Positions 13,501-23,111 of a stretch of 64,000 bases of DNA are shown here, piece after piece (positions within the stretch are counted from its first letter, which is position 1; each line of letters begins with the position of its first letter). Both the position numbers and the translations under genes were made by a program. The notes beneath the pieces were generated by a model. That model was not told the origin of the DNA. It made no database searches and was given only the letters and a program-made list of their open reading frames with translations. Origin of the DNA: Ischnura elegans (taxonomy: Eukaryota > Arthropoda > Insecta > Odonata > Coenagrionidae); the NCBI RefSeq assembly GCF_921293095.1, contig NC_060247.1:108891111-108955110 (forward strand), in the 5' to 3' direction.

Positions 13501-16500
13501 GTAGCCCTCTTTCACTGTGGCTAATTTTCTGTAGTATGCATCCCTACTTGTTAATGGATTTTTCTAGTTCTCAGCCTAGTCTGTCCACACCCTCATTTTC
13601 CTCAAACCTTGAAACTATATTTTAGTTTATTTTTTTTTGGATTTTACAAAGAATTTAAGTCAAGAATAAGCAGCTAATCACCTGGTTACATTTAGTCCTC
13701 TACAAATGTGACGTCAAAAATATTTTGTTCACAAAAATGTAATTTTTAAAGGTGACATCTTTAAGCTATTTTTGAATAAAAAAAAATACCTCTAGTGATA
13801 TTTTTTATTTGAGAAGGCAAACATGCATACCTATATCCATCAAAATCTGAGTGTTTAAAGGTCAATTCCAGTGTCAGGGGTTGAATGACAATGATTTTTA
13901 GGATCTTAAAATTCATTATACCGTATAAGCGTGTCTAAGAGGTGCACACGTGTAAGAGGCCCACCCCTATTTTGAGCATCGAAGCTATAAAGAAAAAAAA
14001 TTTTGCGGAATTTTTTTATCCTTTTGTGCAGTGTTGCAGACGTATGCCTGGAATTTTGACAGTTATCGAAATTTCATCTTTCAATACTAATTGAAAGAGG
14101 AAATTTTGATAACTGCGGCGGTAATAGCAGCATAAGAGGGAGTAGAAAGAGTTCTGATCCTCTCTTCGTATATGCCGTTGCTCTACGATGCTAGTCCTAC
14201 TCACGAACAATTTTGTTTAAAAGCTGTCGCAGGAGTATTGCCACAGAATTGCTGCCTTGGAAAATTTTGAGGCAAAATACGACAGGCACATAGCATGAAC
14301 CTTCCCAAGAGATTGGACCACAATCGGGGCAATTTCAGCGCCATAGGATAATAACCACGTCGTAGATTTAACGGAACCACCCTCGGCCGTCCATCAGCCA
14401 ATGCCTCTGCCGTTTTTTTTTCCTTTCCGATACCCCACAGGAAAATAGGAAAATATCAAGTTACAGGGGAACAAATGGAAATGTGTTTCATCCCTACCCC
14501 ATCTCACCAACTGACCTTTTTTGGTCTGCCAGGTTCAATTCTCCCAGTTTCTGGAGGCCAAATGCTAGGTGAGTCACCTACTGAGCTCGAAGATATCTCA
14601 ATATCTTTCAGCAATTGAATGACACACACAAGATTCTAAAAAGAATGAGACCTAACGCGACGTATATCTGACAGCATGTGAGTTTTTTAAGCTCTAATTG
14701 ATTTACACAAAGATTTATCGTTAAAACAAGGCTACTAATATTCAACATTGTCCAAACAGCACAATTTCGGAAGAAACAAGCGTAGCATAAGCGCATTCAA
14801 ACAAGACGAGACAGACTGGAAACTTCAGGCAATGCAAACTGCGTGTATCACATTGCTGCGCCTTCGCCCCTTCACTTTGAAGGCAAAGACGTCACATGCA
14901 AGATCGGACCTCAGAGTAAGGATAGGGCATATATTTCCTCTGAGGATCGGACGTGTTCTTCCCTTGCTCCTTCGCTAATACCCTCGTAGCTTGAAATACG
15001 GAGGGGAGGGAGCGTGCTCCTTCCCCTCGACCACTCCTTAGGCGCTCTTCACTTATTAGCATTTCAGATTTCTTCTGTCCACCATTTAGTCCAGCAATGA
15101 ACACACTCGTTCGAATTTTTTAAACAGCAGGTTTTAACACCAATATATGTAATTTTCAGTCGCAAAAATCCTCATATTCACGTCTGAAGATGATTTTTGA
15201 AAAATCAGGTCCTCAGTGTAATGGAAATTACTCGGCAAGACAATGTTGACTAATAATCAGGTATGTCCTTCAAAACTACGCGTTTCTCTACGTTTGATGA
15301 GCGATTACTATATGCAGTATAAATGCGGCGGGATGCCCACTCGTGGTAGTAAATTTAGCACGCCCACCGGAGCGAAAAACCCAGCGCGATCTTTTCCATG
15401 TTCACCTCTGGGGTACCGACGCAATGTGACGGCGTGATGCTTACAAGAAAAGCAAATAGGAGCATTTTAAAAATACGTTAGTGAGGGAGAAACTCCCCTC
15501 CCTGCCGCTTGTTTTTGACCCAGAGTTTCAGATGACTGACTCACGCTGAAAACCAAGGCCACTCAGTTCCCCTTGGACTTGCGACTGAGGAAGGGGAGGG
15601 GGGGAAGATAAGAAGTTTGTGTAAGAGGCGCACCCCCATTTTCGGCTGCAATTTCTGGGAAAAAAGGTGCGCCTCTTACACGCGCTTATACGGTACATCA
15701 CTTAAAATTCTTATTGTATTCCTCCAAGCTAACTAGCAATTAATGCTTATTTCAGTTCACATCCAGATGCTCAAAACATCTGGACTACAGCCGCATTAGA
15801 TACTGAGGATGCAGAGATTCCCAAAGAGCTGAGTGGGTCAGTACGTGTGATAGAATTCTCTGGAAAGTTCACTCCAGTCAAGTGGACGTGCCGTGCTCCT
15901 CTTCCTTCTGGAAAACTTTGCCCTCGTAAAGATCGTGTGAAGGTAAGAAAAAGAAGTGAATAATTGAAGTTGTTTTGTGTACTATTTTTTCAAAGAATGA
16001 TTCTATAATGAATTTTCAATTTCAACTTTCCTTTAAAAATATCCTACTTTTTGCCAAAGTTTCATTTTGTTGTAGAATAAAAGAAAAGGAATCTTGTGGA
16101 TCTTTCAAAAATGAATTTATCCGGCCATCTATTCATATTTATCAAATATCAATGTTATGAGTAAATGGATCTTTACCTACATTTTGAAATGATTAGGTAG
16201 AACCATATACGCAAGATAAATGAACTTCACTCACTTTTTGGGTCATGTTTATTTCCCTTTATTTCACGTTGCCCAAGTTTGAGCTCCTGGTATTCCCATA
16301 GTTTCATTATTTATTTATTTATATTACTTGCAGTTATGATAAAATGAGACTGATTCTATTCCTAATTGTTTGCGTAAAACAAATAATACCACAGAAATTA
16401 AAGAAGCTGTAAAGTAAACAGTGCAAACCTCTGCTAACTTGGAAATCAATGACGCAATTGAAAATTTATTGGTACTGTTGTTTATTGTATAATTTAAGAA

Positions 16501-19500
16501 ATACAGGTAAATAGAAAATGTAGGTTTTATACTAATTACATGGTCAACATAGTTTGTTTTTTGTATGCATGTTTTGCTGTGAGTACCGGCAGCCCAGCCA
16601 TGGGAGGGGGAGAAGGAAAGACCCACGTGGTTGCCACTAAATCTGCAGCAGTCTACAGTTCATGATTTACATGCTGCCATGGTTCTGTGTGTCAAAATGC
16701 ACATCATGACATCTGTGCACGGCTGCAAGGAACTTTCTCTTTTCTGTTGCTTTGCTTTGTCTAACTCGTTAGTCGAAGGAAACTCAATATCCAGCACACC
16801 AAATATAAATATCAATCAGTACTGGATATGCTAGTGATATTGGAATTGAATATTTTAAGTACCTGTATTAAATACATTATACAGCACACAGTAATACTAT
16901 GTAATTGGTTTTCAAATGAGTCATTTGTTTTTGTAAGTTTGCACAGGATTGCATTGTATACAACTGCTTATTTAAATTTTGCTATATAATCAATTTGTTT
17001 TCTGCTAACAGTTTGGAATATATATAGCTTCATTACATAATAATGGCAGATTATGGGAGCGGAAACTATGGGAATTCCAATTGCTCAAAGTTGGACAATG
17101 TGAATGGGCAAAGTTGGGCAATGGAATATGGGGCAGAGGTTTTGTTAAAGTATATGATATGTTGTAGAAATAATTAGTCTCTCTAATTTTTCCAAAGACT
17201 CCCCAATGTTTTGTGTGTGGCACTAGCATTTTTAGCATTCAGTTGCCTCTATTTCTGGATTTACATGCTATTCTGATGTACATATCCAACTCTCCATCCT
17301 AAAACTACTAAAAGTTTCTTATTAATACATTTTTATCTTGCTTGTCTGTTTCTGATACAAATTTTCTGTAGGAGAAAACTCTGTTTGTTTTTATTACCCT
17401 ATCTTTGATACCATAATTATGTCTAGCAATTTTTTTATTATTTTAGTTTTTCCGTATTTTTAATAATGTGTTTATTTGCTTATTTTCCCAGTGCCCATTT
17501 CATGGACCAATTGTTGCCAGAGATGAGCAAGGAAATGTTTGTGAAGTAGATGGAAAGCTACCTAAACTTCCTCCAGAAAAGCCTCAAGTCCCAGATTGGC
17601 AAGATCCGGAATTACTCAGGGACATAGAGGTATGTAATTTGCATTACTTTTGGTTGCTCATAATTACTAGGCACTGAGGCCATCTCTTCGGAACCCTTTT
17701 GTTGGGCCTTCTGCTTTTTATATTTATTATTTATTTGTAAATATGTAGTCTGGTTGACATATTTTGGTAATTTCATGGCTGATAATTTGTTATGGATAGT
17801 GAAAAATATTCTAGGGTCATCAAAAATGAAGGCCACAACAATTTTTTTAATTGGAAAGTTGATAGAATTTGTGGGTTTGTAATGTAATGTTATTGGAGTT
17901 AACCTCTGCATTGTGCTGCTACCCGCTGGATATGTATCTTAATGTGACTGATAGTCTTTGCTGGCCCACCTCTTCTCACGCGTAGTATGTATTTTTATCT
18001 TTTACCATCCAATATGTGGTAATACCTGGCACTCATTTATACTTCCACTCTGAATGAGCAATACCTGTAATGTCAAGGAACTTAAGCTATACCATAATCT
18101 ACTTTTTTTGAACCATTTATTCACTTTGCCTTTGTGAGAAAAATGCTTTCCTCCTAAAAAATCTCCATATGTAGGTTGGTTGAGAAGGATGATTATTGAT
18201 TATCACTAAGAGTGAATTACAGAATGTATGAGGGTACATAATGGTTGCACATATCCCATTTAAAGGTGGTCAGAAGGTTTGAATCAGGTGGGCAGGGTGA
18301 GGACTGGGATTGTCATGAAGTACACATGTATTAGTGATGGAGGTTTGGATATTTTACCCAGTGATTTATTTGCAGAAGGTCTTCTAAGGATTCTTCTGGA
18401 AGTTGAATTCCTTCGTCAAAATTTTGTGGCCAGATGGCGAGAGCTAAGTACTTCAATGGTTTGCAGACGGAGTATGATAAACCAATGTGAATGTCGATAA
18501 ATCTTTGTGTGGAAACTGGATGTAGAGACTAAAACAGAATCAACGGCACTTCAATTTGGCTCAGAAAGAAAAGCAGTTGCAGAGTATAGCATTGATAATA
18601 ACTAGAGATGTGCGAATAGTATCCGCGAATACTCGAATACCTCGAATATTAGAAAGTATTCGATATTCGAGGTTTCGAATAGTTATGCGAAAAGTACCGC
18701 CTCGAATACCTCGAATACTTTGAATTACGCGTCATACACTGTCGCACGCACGTCGTTGGTGGTTGACTCGGAAAAATGTAGAGAACTGTAGTCATTTAGT
18801 GCTCGCAGCGCCGTTTTACGCAAGTTGACGAATTACATCAAATTCGTGGATTTTAGCGGTGAAAAGAGTTCGACGAGGGGAACCGAAAATGGTCGGGTGA
18901 AAAAATCCGAAAATCCCCGATTCCCCCCACCAGGAGAACCTCAGTGCCGTGGGATAGCAACCTTAGGGCATTTCCCACGATCCGCTATCCCCCTCCATTC
19001 AGCACTCGCCTCACCCACTCTGAAGCTTTCCTCTTCTCCAAAATCAAACAAAAGGTCCCAGCTCGCGCAGGGATCGCATTACGAAGACCCCTGCTTCGAA
19101 AAAAATATCGAGTTACGAGAACAATAAAAACGTGTTTCACGCCCTCCCCCTTTTTCTCACCCACTGACCTTTTTCTGGCTACCTGCTTCGAAGTTACCCA
19201 TTTCTGGAGGTCAACTGCTGTGTGAGTACCGTGGGATACTTACATTAGCGCATTTCCCAAGATCCGGTATCCCTCTCCATTCAGCACTAGCCCACCCCTC
19301 TGAGGCTTTCCTCTTCTTCGAAATAAAAAAAGGTCACAGCTCGCGCAGGGATCATATTACGAAGACCTTAGCTTCAAAAAAATACCGGGTTACACGAGAA
19401 CAATAGAAACGTGTTTCCGGCCCTCCCTTTCCTCCCCCACTGACCTTTTTTTTCCTACCAGCTTCGAAGTTCTCCATTTCTGTGGAGGTCAACCGCTGCA

Positions 19501-22500
19501 TGAGTCATCTATTAGCGCAAAAGGTGTCTAAGGATAACTTTCGTCAATTGATGTTACACCTTTATTGAATTGAAATATTAGTAATGTGCGCGTAATTTCA
19601 AAAAGAATAAGACCAAACACGACGTATTTCTGAGTTTATTAAAGCATTTTACGCAAAGAAATAAATGTCAAAATACGACGGAGACCTAGCATTCTGGCGA
19701 AACTCGATATGAGCAGCAAAGCTTCTCGGAAGTTGATGCGGTATTTTTTTCCGAAAACATATATCAAGTTACAATTAATGAGTGGTGCTATAAATCTTTA
19801 TTTTTACAGTCCCAGACAAAGGGATATTTTCACAGAATATTTGGTTTCTCCCTGATAGCAATTCCAATTCATCTTATCTCGTGAGAACTCCCATAGATGG
19901 ACTGAAAATAATTAAGAAAATCCGGTGGAAAAGAGCTTGTATTTTGCAAAATGCCTCAGATTGTCAGCTAGCACTTGGCAGCAGAAGTGGGGGTAAAGCG
20001 ATGTTAGTTGAATTAATTATATGCCCAATTGTTTCCATAAAATTAAAATATTCATTAATCAGCTAAATTCCTGTTCGAATCCTTTAAAGTAAATCAAAAT
20101 TACTCCCCAAAATCTTGAGTTGCCTGCTGCATAGGCAACCGAGTCAAACATTCCAGCATTCATCATTTAGTATTCGAGGTATTCGAAATTCGAGGTATTC
20201 GAATATTCGAGCAATGATTTAATATTCGAATTCGAGAAATCTGCTATTCGACCCATCTCTAATAATAACTATACCAATTATTGGGATGACACTAAGTACA
20301 TAGGTGTGCTGCTTTCCAAGCTTCCGGTTCACAAAGGAAGGGAGAAATCTGTACACTTCCAAAAATCATCAATGCCAACACAGACTTTCAACACAGAAAT
20401 AGTACGTGGAAGCTGATTGCAGGGAAGATTATTGGACTCTGTTCTTTCTAGGTCTGTAGGCTTTTATTTGGTGACTTAAATCTGGCCATGCAGTGGGCTT
20501 CACAGAGGGTCATAGCAGCAATTATTTGATTGATAATTTTATTGATGTGCTTGGGCTTGAGGAGCACAGCCCAAATTCCACAAGAAATCAGAAAACTGTA
20601 TTAAGATATATCATCCCTCTATCTTCCTTCAGTTGCTGTTGGAAAGAGCATATTCCCATTTGATCACAAATCGCTTGTTTCCTCTTTCTTAACATTCTCC
20701 CCCTACAAGGACACTGAGAGCCTGGACAAAGCTGATTGGCTTGCAATAAACCTTTCACTTTCCCTAATCTCCTGGATGGAAGCTTCTCCAAAGACAGCTC
20801 AAAGTTCTTTTATGGCTCTGTTTTTGCAGCTATCGCATATTTTGTCCCTGATTAATGGGTTATGAAGAAGAGGCCCCTTTGGCATTCTCCCAAGACTACT
20901 CTGGCTCTCAGAACTAAATTCAGGGCCAACCCATATGCTTGTGGAGCCATGAGTGCTTTCTCGTTTGGCAAGTTTACAAAACTACATTTGTATATTAATG
21001 GTATTACCGAAGAAGTCAAGGTAAACTTAAAGCTCTGCAGAAACAGGTGACTTTGTATGCAGTCAAGTGCATGGGTGCAAAGTTAAATACACCAAAGTAT
21101 GAAGTTCGCCCATCCGGCTTGGTGCTGTAACTGGCTAACACAACTGACCGGCAATCAGGAGATCTGGGTTCGAATCCTGGCTAAGTCAAATATTCTTTCA
21201 TGGCAAACTTCATACTTTGGTGAATTGAACTCAAAATGTTTGTGGCCTCTCATTAATACCAGGAGATCCCACAGAATCTCTGCCTACCTGTCTTACAATG
21301 ATTTGAATTTTCTCCCAGTAATTTGCATTCCACTCTGTTTACCTTCCTGCCTTCTGATTTATAAACTCCAACTCCTGTACAACATCCATGGTTGTAGTAA
21401 AGAGTTCTAGGCTTTCCAGGTGGATTAGGCGGATGAAGATGCCTTGGCTAAATTCTCGTTGGAGTTGGATCAATTGACCATTACCTGAGAGATCTTCATC
21501 ACATCCTCGGCCTTTTTTCTATCCATAGTTCAGTTTCCTTAACTTTCAGTATCAGCATGTTTTAATTATGCATTGGGAATGTTGACATCACCACTACTAA
21601 ATTTATCCAGCATGTATTTTCTAGTTCCTTTGAAATGAAACATTTTCCTTAAAACTGTGGGGAACTCATAGATTTTGTTAAGTAGCTATCAATTAGTTCT
21701 TTTGATTTGGTTTATTTAATGTAAATTTGATGATCCAGTTTTAACTCTGATAGTGCATTGGTATTATCCTAACATAAATATCTGAACATTCTCTTGACAG
21801 AAAGCTAAAACTTAATGGGTTTTTACTCCAAAATTTTAATATCCTTATAGGCACTAGTAATACACCAGCAATCAGTGTAGCTGGTAGTATACCTGATTGG
21901 CAATAGAGAGATCTGGGTTCGCATCCTGGCGAAGCAAAACAATTTCTGAATTTGAATTTCTTTAGTGTAAACAACTTGTCACCCATGCATGTGACTGCCC
22001 TCAAAGTTATTCATTTCAAGGCCTTACTTTAAATAATTGCTTATCAGATGCGTAAAATATGTTCACGTATTTTAACTCATTTTCCGTGTTAAATTTTGAA
22101 AAATGTTGTTGTTGTGCTGTTTTATAAATGATATAATTACTTACCTCATGCACAAAAAATTGACATGAGAACAGGCACAAAAATGGGGGAGGTGTTTCCA
22201 TCAAAATAAAAATCGATGGTAGTTCGAAAGTGATATTATTATTGACTCTTATAACGAATTTGTATAAGTTTCTTTGTACAAATGACTTCTCTAAAGTCTT
22301 TTTATTGCTTTCATGTCAGGAAAGAGTTTTCATTTGTAATATATATGACAGATGATGTTATACAGTTTGCCATGCTGATTATTTAATTACAGAGACAAAC
22401 GGGGATTGACCTCACTATTCCTGAGAAAGGGAAGAGAAAGAAGAATCCCAAACATCCCACTTTAACAAATGTAAAAGCTGCACAAAATACAGTGTACAAC

Positions 22501-22721
22501 AGACTCGCTAAAAAGATTTTCAAAAAGTAAGACTTATAGTGATTAAATATGAATCAATCTTTCCAGAATGTAAAGTATGAGAAAAATTGCCCTACATATA
22601 TTTGATTGAAATGCCTGCTAATTGTTTCAGATCTACAATGAAAAGAGTCACATCCACGCTTGATGCAATTGACCGGAAAAGATTTAGAGATAAATTTGGA
22701 GACCAATTCAACTATTCCTAG
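1536..22721 (+). CDS. UVSSA: UV-stimulated scaffold protein A
   Basis: Thirteen coding exons: 1536-1708, 1929-2039, 2130-2349, 5024-5144, 5224-5673, 5855-5983, 6074-6187, 10223-10404, 12408-12676, 15756-15942, 17492-17629, 22393-22526 and 22631-22721. They total 2319 nt, 772 residues (human 709). UVSSA is the transcription-coupled repair factor that joins stalled RNA polymerase II and CSA/CSB to TFIIH. Residues 1-168 form the helical VHS-like domain (AEVRYSAF, RSHAFR, WNQKYGSAYKKL). Residues 440-455 hold the acidic TFIIH p62-binding motif, with F446, V449 and K452 matching human F408, V411 and the ubiquitinated K414. C635, C645, C653 and H656 form the conserved C-x9-C-x7-C-x2-H zinc site, split by the intron after exon 10. 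The C-terminus ends FGDQFNYS, like human FSNQFNYALN. The start has an in-frame stop 7 bases upstream. For exon 8 an in-frame acceptor at 10181 is possible but has a poorer pyrimidine tract. Confidence 0.95.
2692..4002. repeat. Composite tandemly duplicated MITE-like repeat
   Basis: Two levels of duplication are visible. An 83-base unit beginning TAGGGTAGTTTCC occurs at 2692 and again at 2775. A unit of about 580 bases, beginning ATTATTTGGTTTTAGAAAT, occurs at about 2859-3440 and again at about 3441-4000, with clear point divergence and a short deletion in the second copy. The outer ends are inverted (TAGGGTAGTTTCC and GAAAACCACCCTA), as in a terminal-inverted-repeat element. No coding capacity. 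Family not recognised. Confidence 0.75.
4521..4996. mobile_element. TTAA-flanked MITE (piggyBac-like)
   Basis: A 476-base element bounded by TTAA at 4521 and 4993. Its terminal inverted repeats begin AGCCGTGTTTACACTGGAG on the left and GCCACTTTTACATCGGAG on the right (reverse complement). The interior is rich in GTTTGAAAC/GTTTCAAAC words in both orientations, so it could fold over much of its length. Non-autonomous; the superfamily is inferred from the target site only. Confidence 0.7.
6729..7345. mobile_element. Tigger/pogo-like MITE
   Basis: The left end begins CAGTCGATTCTGTTTAATGG and the right end, reverse complemented, CAGTAGATTCCGGTTAATTG. Both run into further repeats of 'GCCGCTTAATnGGG(A/G)CA'. 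The CAGTAGATTCCGGTTAAT start is typical of pogo/Tigger ends. A TA precedes the left end; the right TA looks mutated. About 617 bases, no transposase. Confidence 0.7.
8590..8806 (-). mobile_element. tRNA-headed SINE, family 1
   Basis: On the minus strand it starts GGCCTCGGTGGCACCGGGGT (box A-like), followed by box B GGTTCGAATCC and then a perfect hairpin CGCCTGGGTGG-loop-CCACCCAGGCG (plus strand about 8715-8741). It ends in a (TTA)n tail, seen on the plus strand as (ATA)n near 8597-8615. A second copy lies at about 23790-23972. Confidence 0.75.
9548..9790 (+). mobile_element. tRNA-headed SINE, family 2
   Basis: Begins AGCAGCCTGGTGGGTAGAG (box A-like), with box B GGATTCAAATCCC about 45 bases on, followed by a body of about 180 bases. 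It cannot be a tRNA gene because no acceptor stem closes. Boundaries approximate. Confidence 0.6.
10405..12407. other. UVSSA intron 8
   Basis: Apart from the Tigger-like MITE at 10577-11028 nothing recognisable is seen. The 11.1-12.3 kb part is AT-rich, with no open frame of interest. Confidence 0.5.
10577..11028. mobile_element. Tigger-like MITE
   Basis: Near-perfect terminal inverted repeats CAGGCATCCCCCGAGTTACG on both ends, flanked by TA at 10575-10576 and 11029-11030. The ends contain repeats of TACGTAAGTCGA. 452 bases, non-coding, in UVSSA intron 8. The TIR closely resembles the Tigger class of pogo elements. Confidence 0.85.
13149..13476. mobile_element. TTAA-type MITE
   Basis: Left end TTAACACATTCAATGCGG and right end, reverse complemented, TTAGCACATTCAGCGTGG form an imperfect inverted pair about 330 bases apart; the right TTAA has one change. 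Further CAATTGRCGTGCTCC words lie near the right end. Non-coding, in UVSSA intron 9. Confidence 0.55.
13921..15693. mobile_element. TA-flanked DNA transposon, non-autonomous
   Basis: The left end begins CCGTATAAGCGTGTCTAAGA and the right end (reverse complement) CCGTATAAGCGCGTGTAAGA, flanked by TA at 13919-13920 and 15694-15695. A second TGTAAGAGGCSCACCCC repeat lies inside each end. At 1773 bases it is large enough for a transposase, but no intact or recognisable frame is present. It contains a module at about 14430-14740 that is also found in the hAT-like element at 18603. Tc1/mariner-pogo group, inferred from TA and TIR. Confidence 0.8.
15943..17491. other. UVSSA intron 10
   Basis: 1.5 kb of AT-rich intron splitting the zinc site of UVSSA between its second and third ligands. 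I see no repeat or gene in it. Confidence 0.5.
18603..20261. mobile_element. hAT-like DNA transposon, non-autonomous
   Basis: Flanked by a perfect 8-bp direct repeat ATAATAAC (18595-18602 and 20262-20269). The ends are TAGAGATGTGCGAATAG on the left and, reverse complemented, TAGAGATGGGTCGAATAG on the right. Both subterminal regions are packed with TATTCGAGGTATTCGA-type repeats. Inside, a segment of about 285 bases is tandemly repeated (about 18943-19227 and 19228-19510). No transposase frame. 8-bp duplications and this TIR type fit hAT. Confidence 0.88.
21090..21222 (+). mobile_element. tRNA-like core bounded by 21-bp inverted repeats
   Basis: A 133-base element. Its ends are CACCAAAGTATGAAGTTCGC on the left and, reverse complemented, CACCAAAGTATGAAGTTTGC on the right (21 bases, one mismatch). 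Between them is a pol III-like head: box A-like TGGCTAACACAACTGACC and box B GGTTCGAATCC. A tRNA-like unit closed by long inverted repeats is neither a normal SINE nor a normal MITE. Confidence 0.7.
21860..21960 (+). mobile_element. tRNA-headed SINE fragment
   Basis: AGTGTAGCTGGTAGTATACC followed by box B GGTTCGCATCC resembles the head of a tRNA-derived SINE related to the unit at 21090. Boundaries are approximate and no inverted ends are seen here. Confidence 0.5.
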
Positions 22722-23111
22722 TACTCTAAAAGATGTGTTTTAATGATAATCGGAAGGTGCTCTTGAAATGAAGTTGTCCAGTACCTTTTTGGAAACAAGG
22801 GTAACTGAGGTAGGTTTTATGTAATACCACCATGGAGAATGACATTTTAGTGTCAGTATTCAGAGCAAAATATGTTTTATATTGCATGAGAATGGAATGA
22901 GTAAGATTACATTGTCACATGAACCAACAGAAGATGGATTGAATTTCAATGCTGCCTAAAATATAATACTTTGCAGATAAAGTTGACTGTTAAACAGCGA
23001 CCTGGGAGACGTTTCTGGTCGAGTGCTGATGGATTGGCTGGTATTCCAGAGAGAGGCATAATCTTCATCATATCCAATGTCATTAAGGAAATGTGAGTTC
23101 ACTTGAGAGCA
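22722..23111. other. Convergent 3' region UVSSA/UBLCP1
   Basis: Only 390 bases separate the two stop codons. No perfect AATAAA is seen on the plus strand; an ATTAAA exists on the minus strand (plus TTTAAT at 22739-22744). The 3' UTRs of the two genes probably overlap or abut. Confidence 0.55.

Larger units (their letters stand above)
17630..22392. other. UVSSA intron 11
   Basis: The longest UVSSA intron, 4.8 kb, carrying the hAT-like element and two tRNA-like units. The remaining sequence shows no coding signal. Confidence 0.6.

Noticed and set aside
18825-19225. Open frames of 93-100 codons inside the hAT-like element
   Set aside because: They follow the tandemly repeated segment and show no transposase motif.
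21130-21180. Possible tRNA gene
   Set aside because: Box B is good, but there is no cloverleaf with a closing acceptor stem; the unit is bounded by inverted repeats. The same reasoning excludes the other SINE heads.
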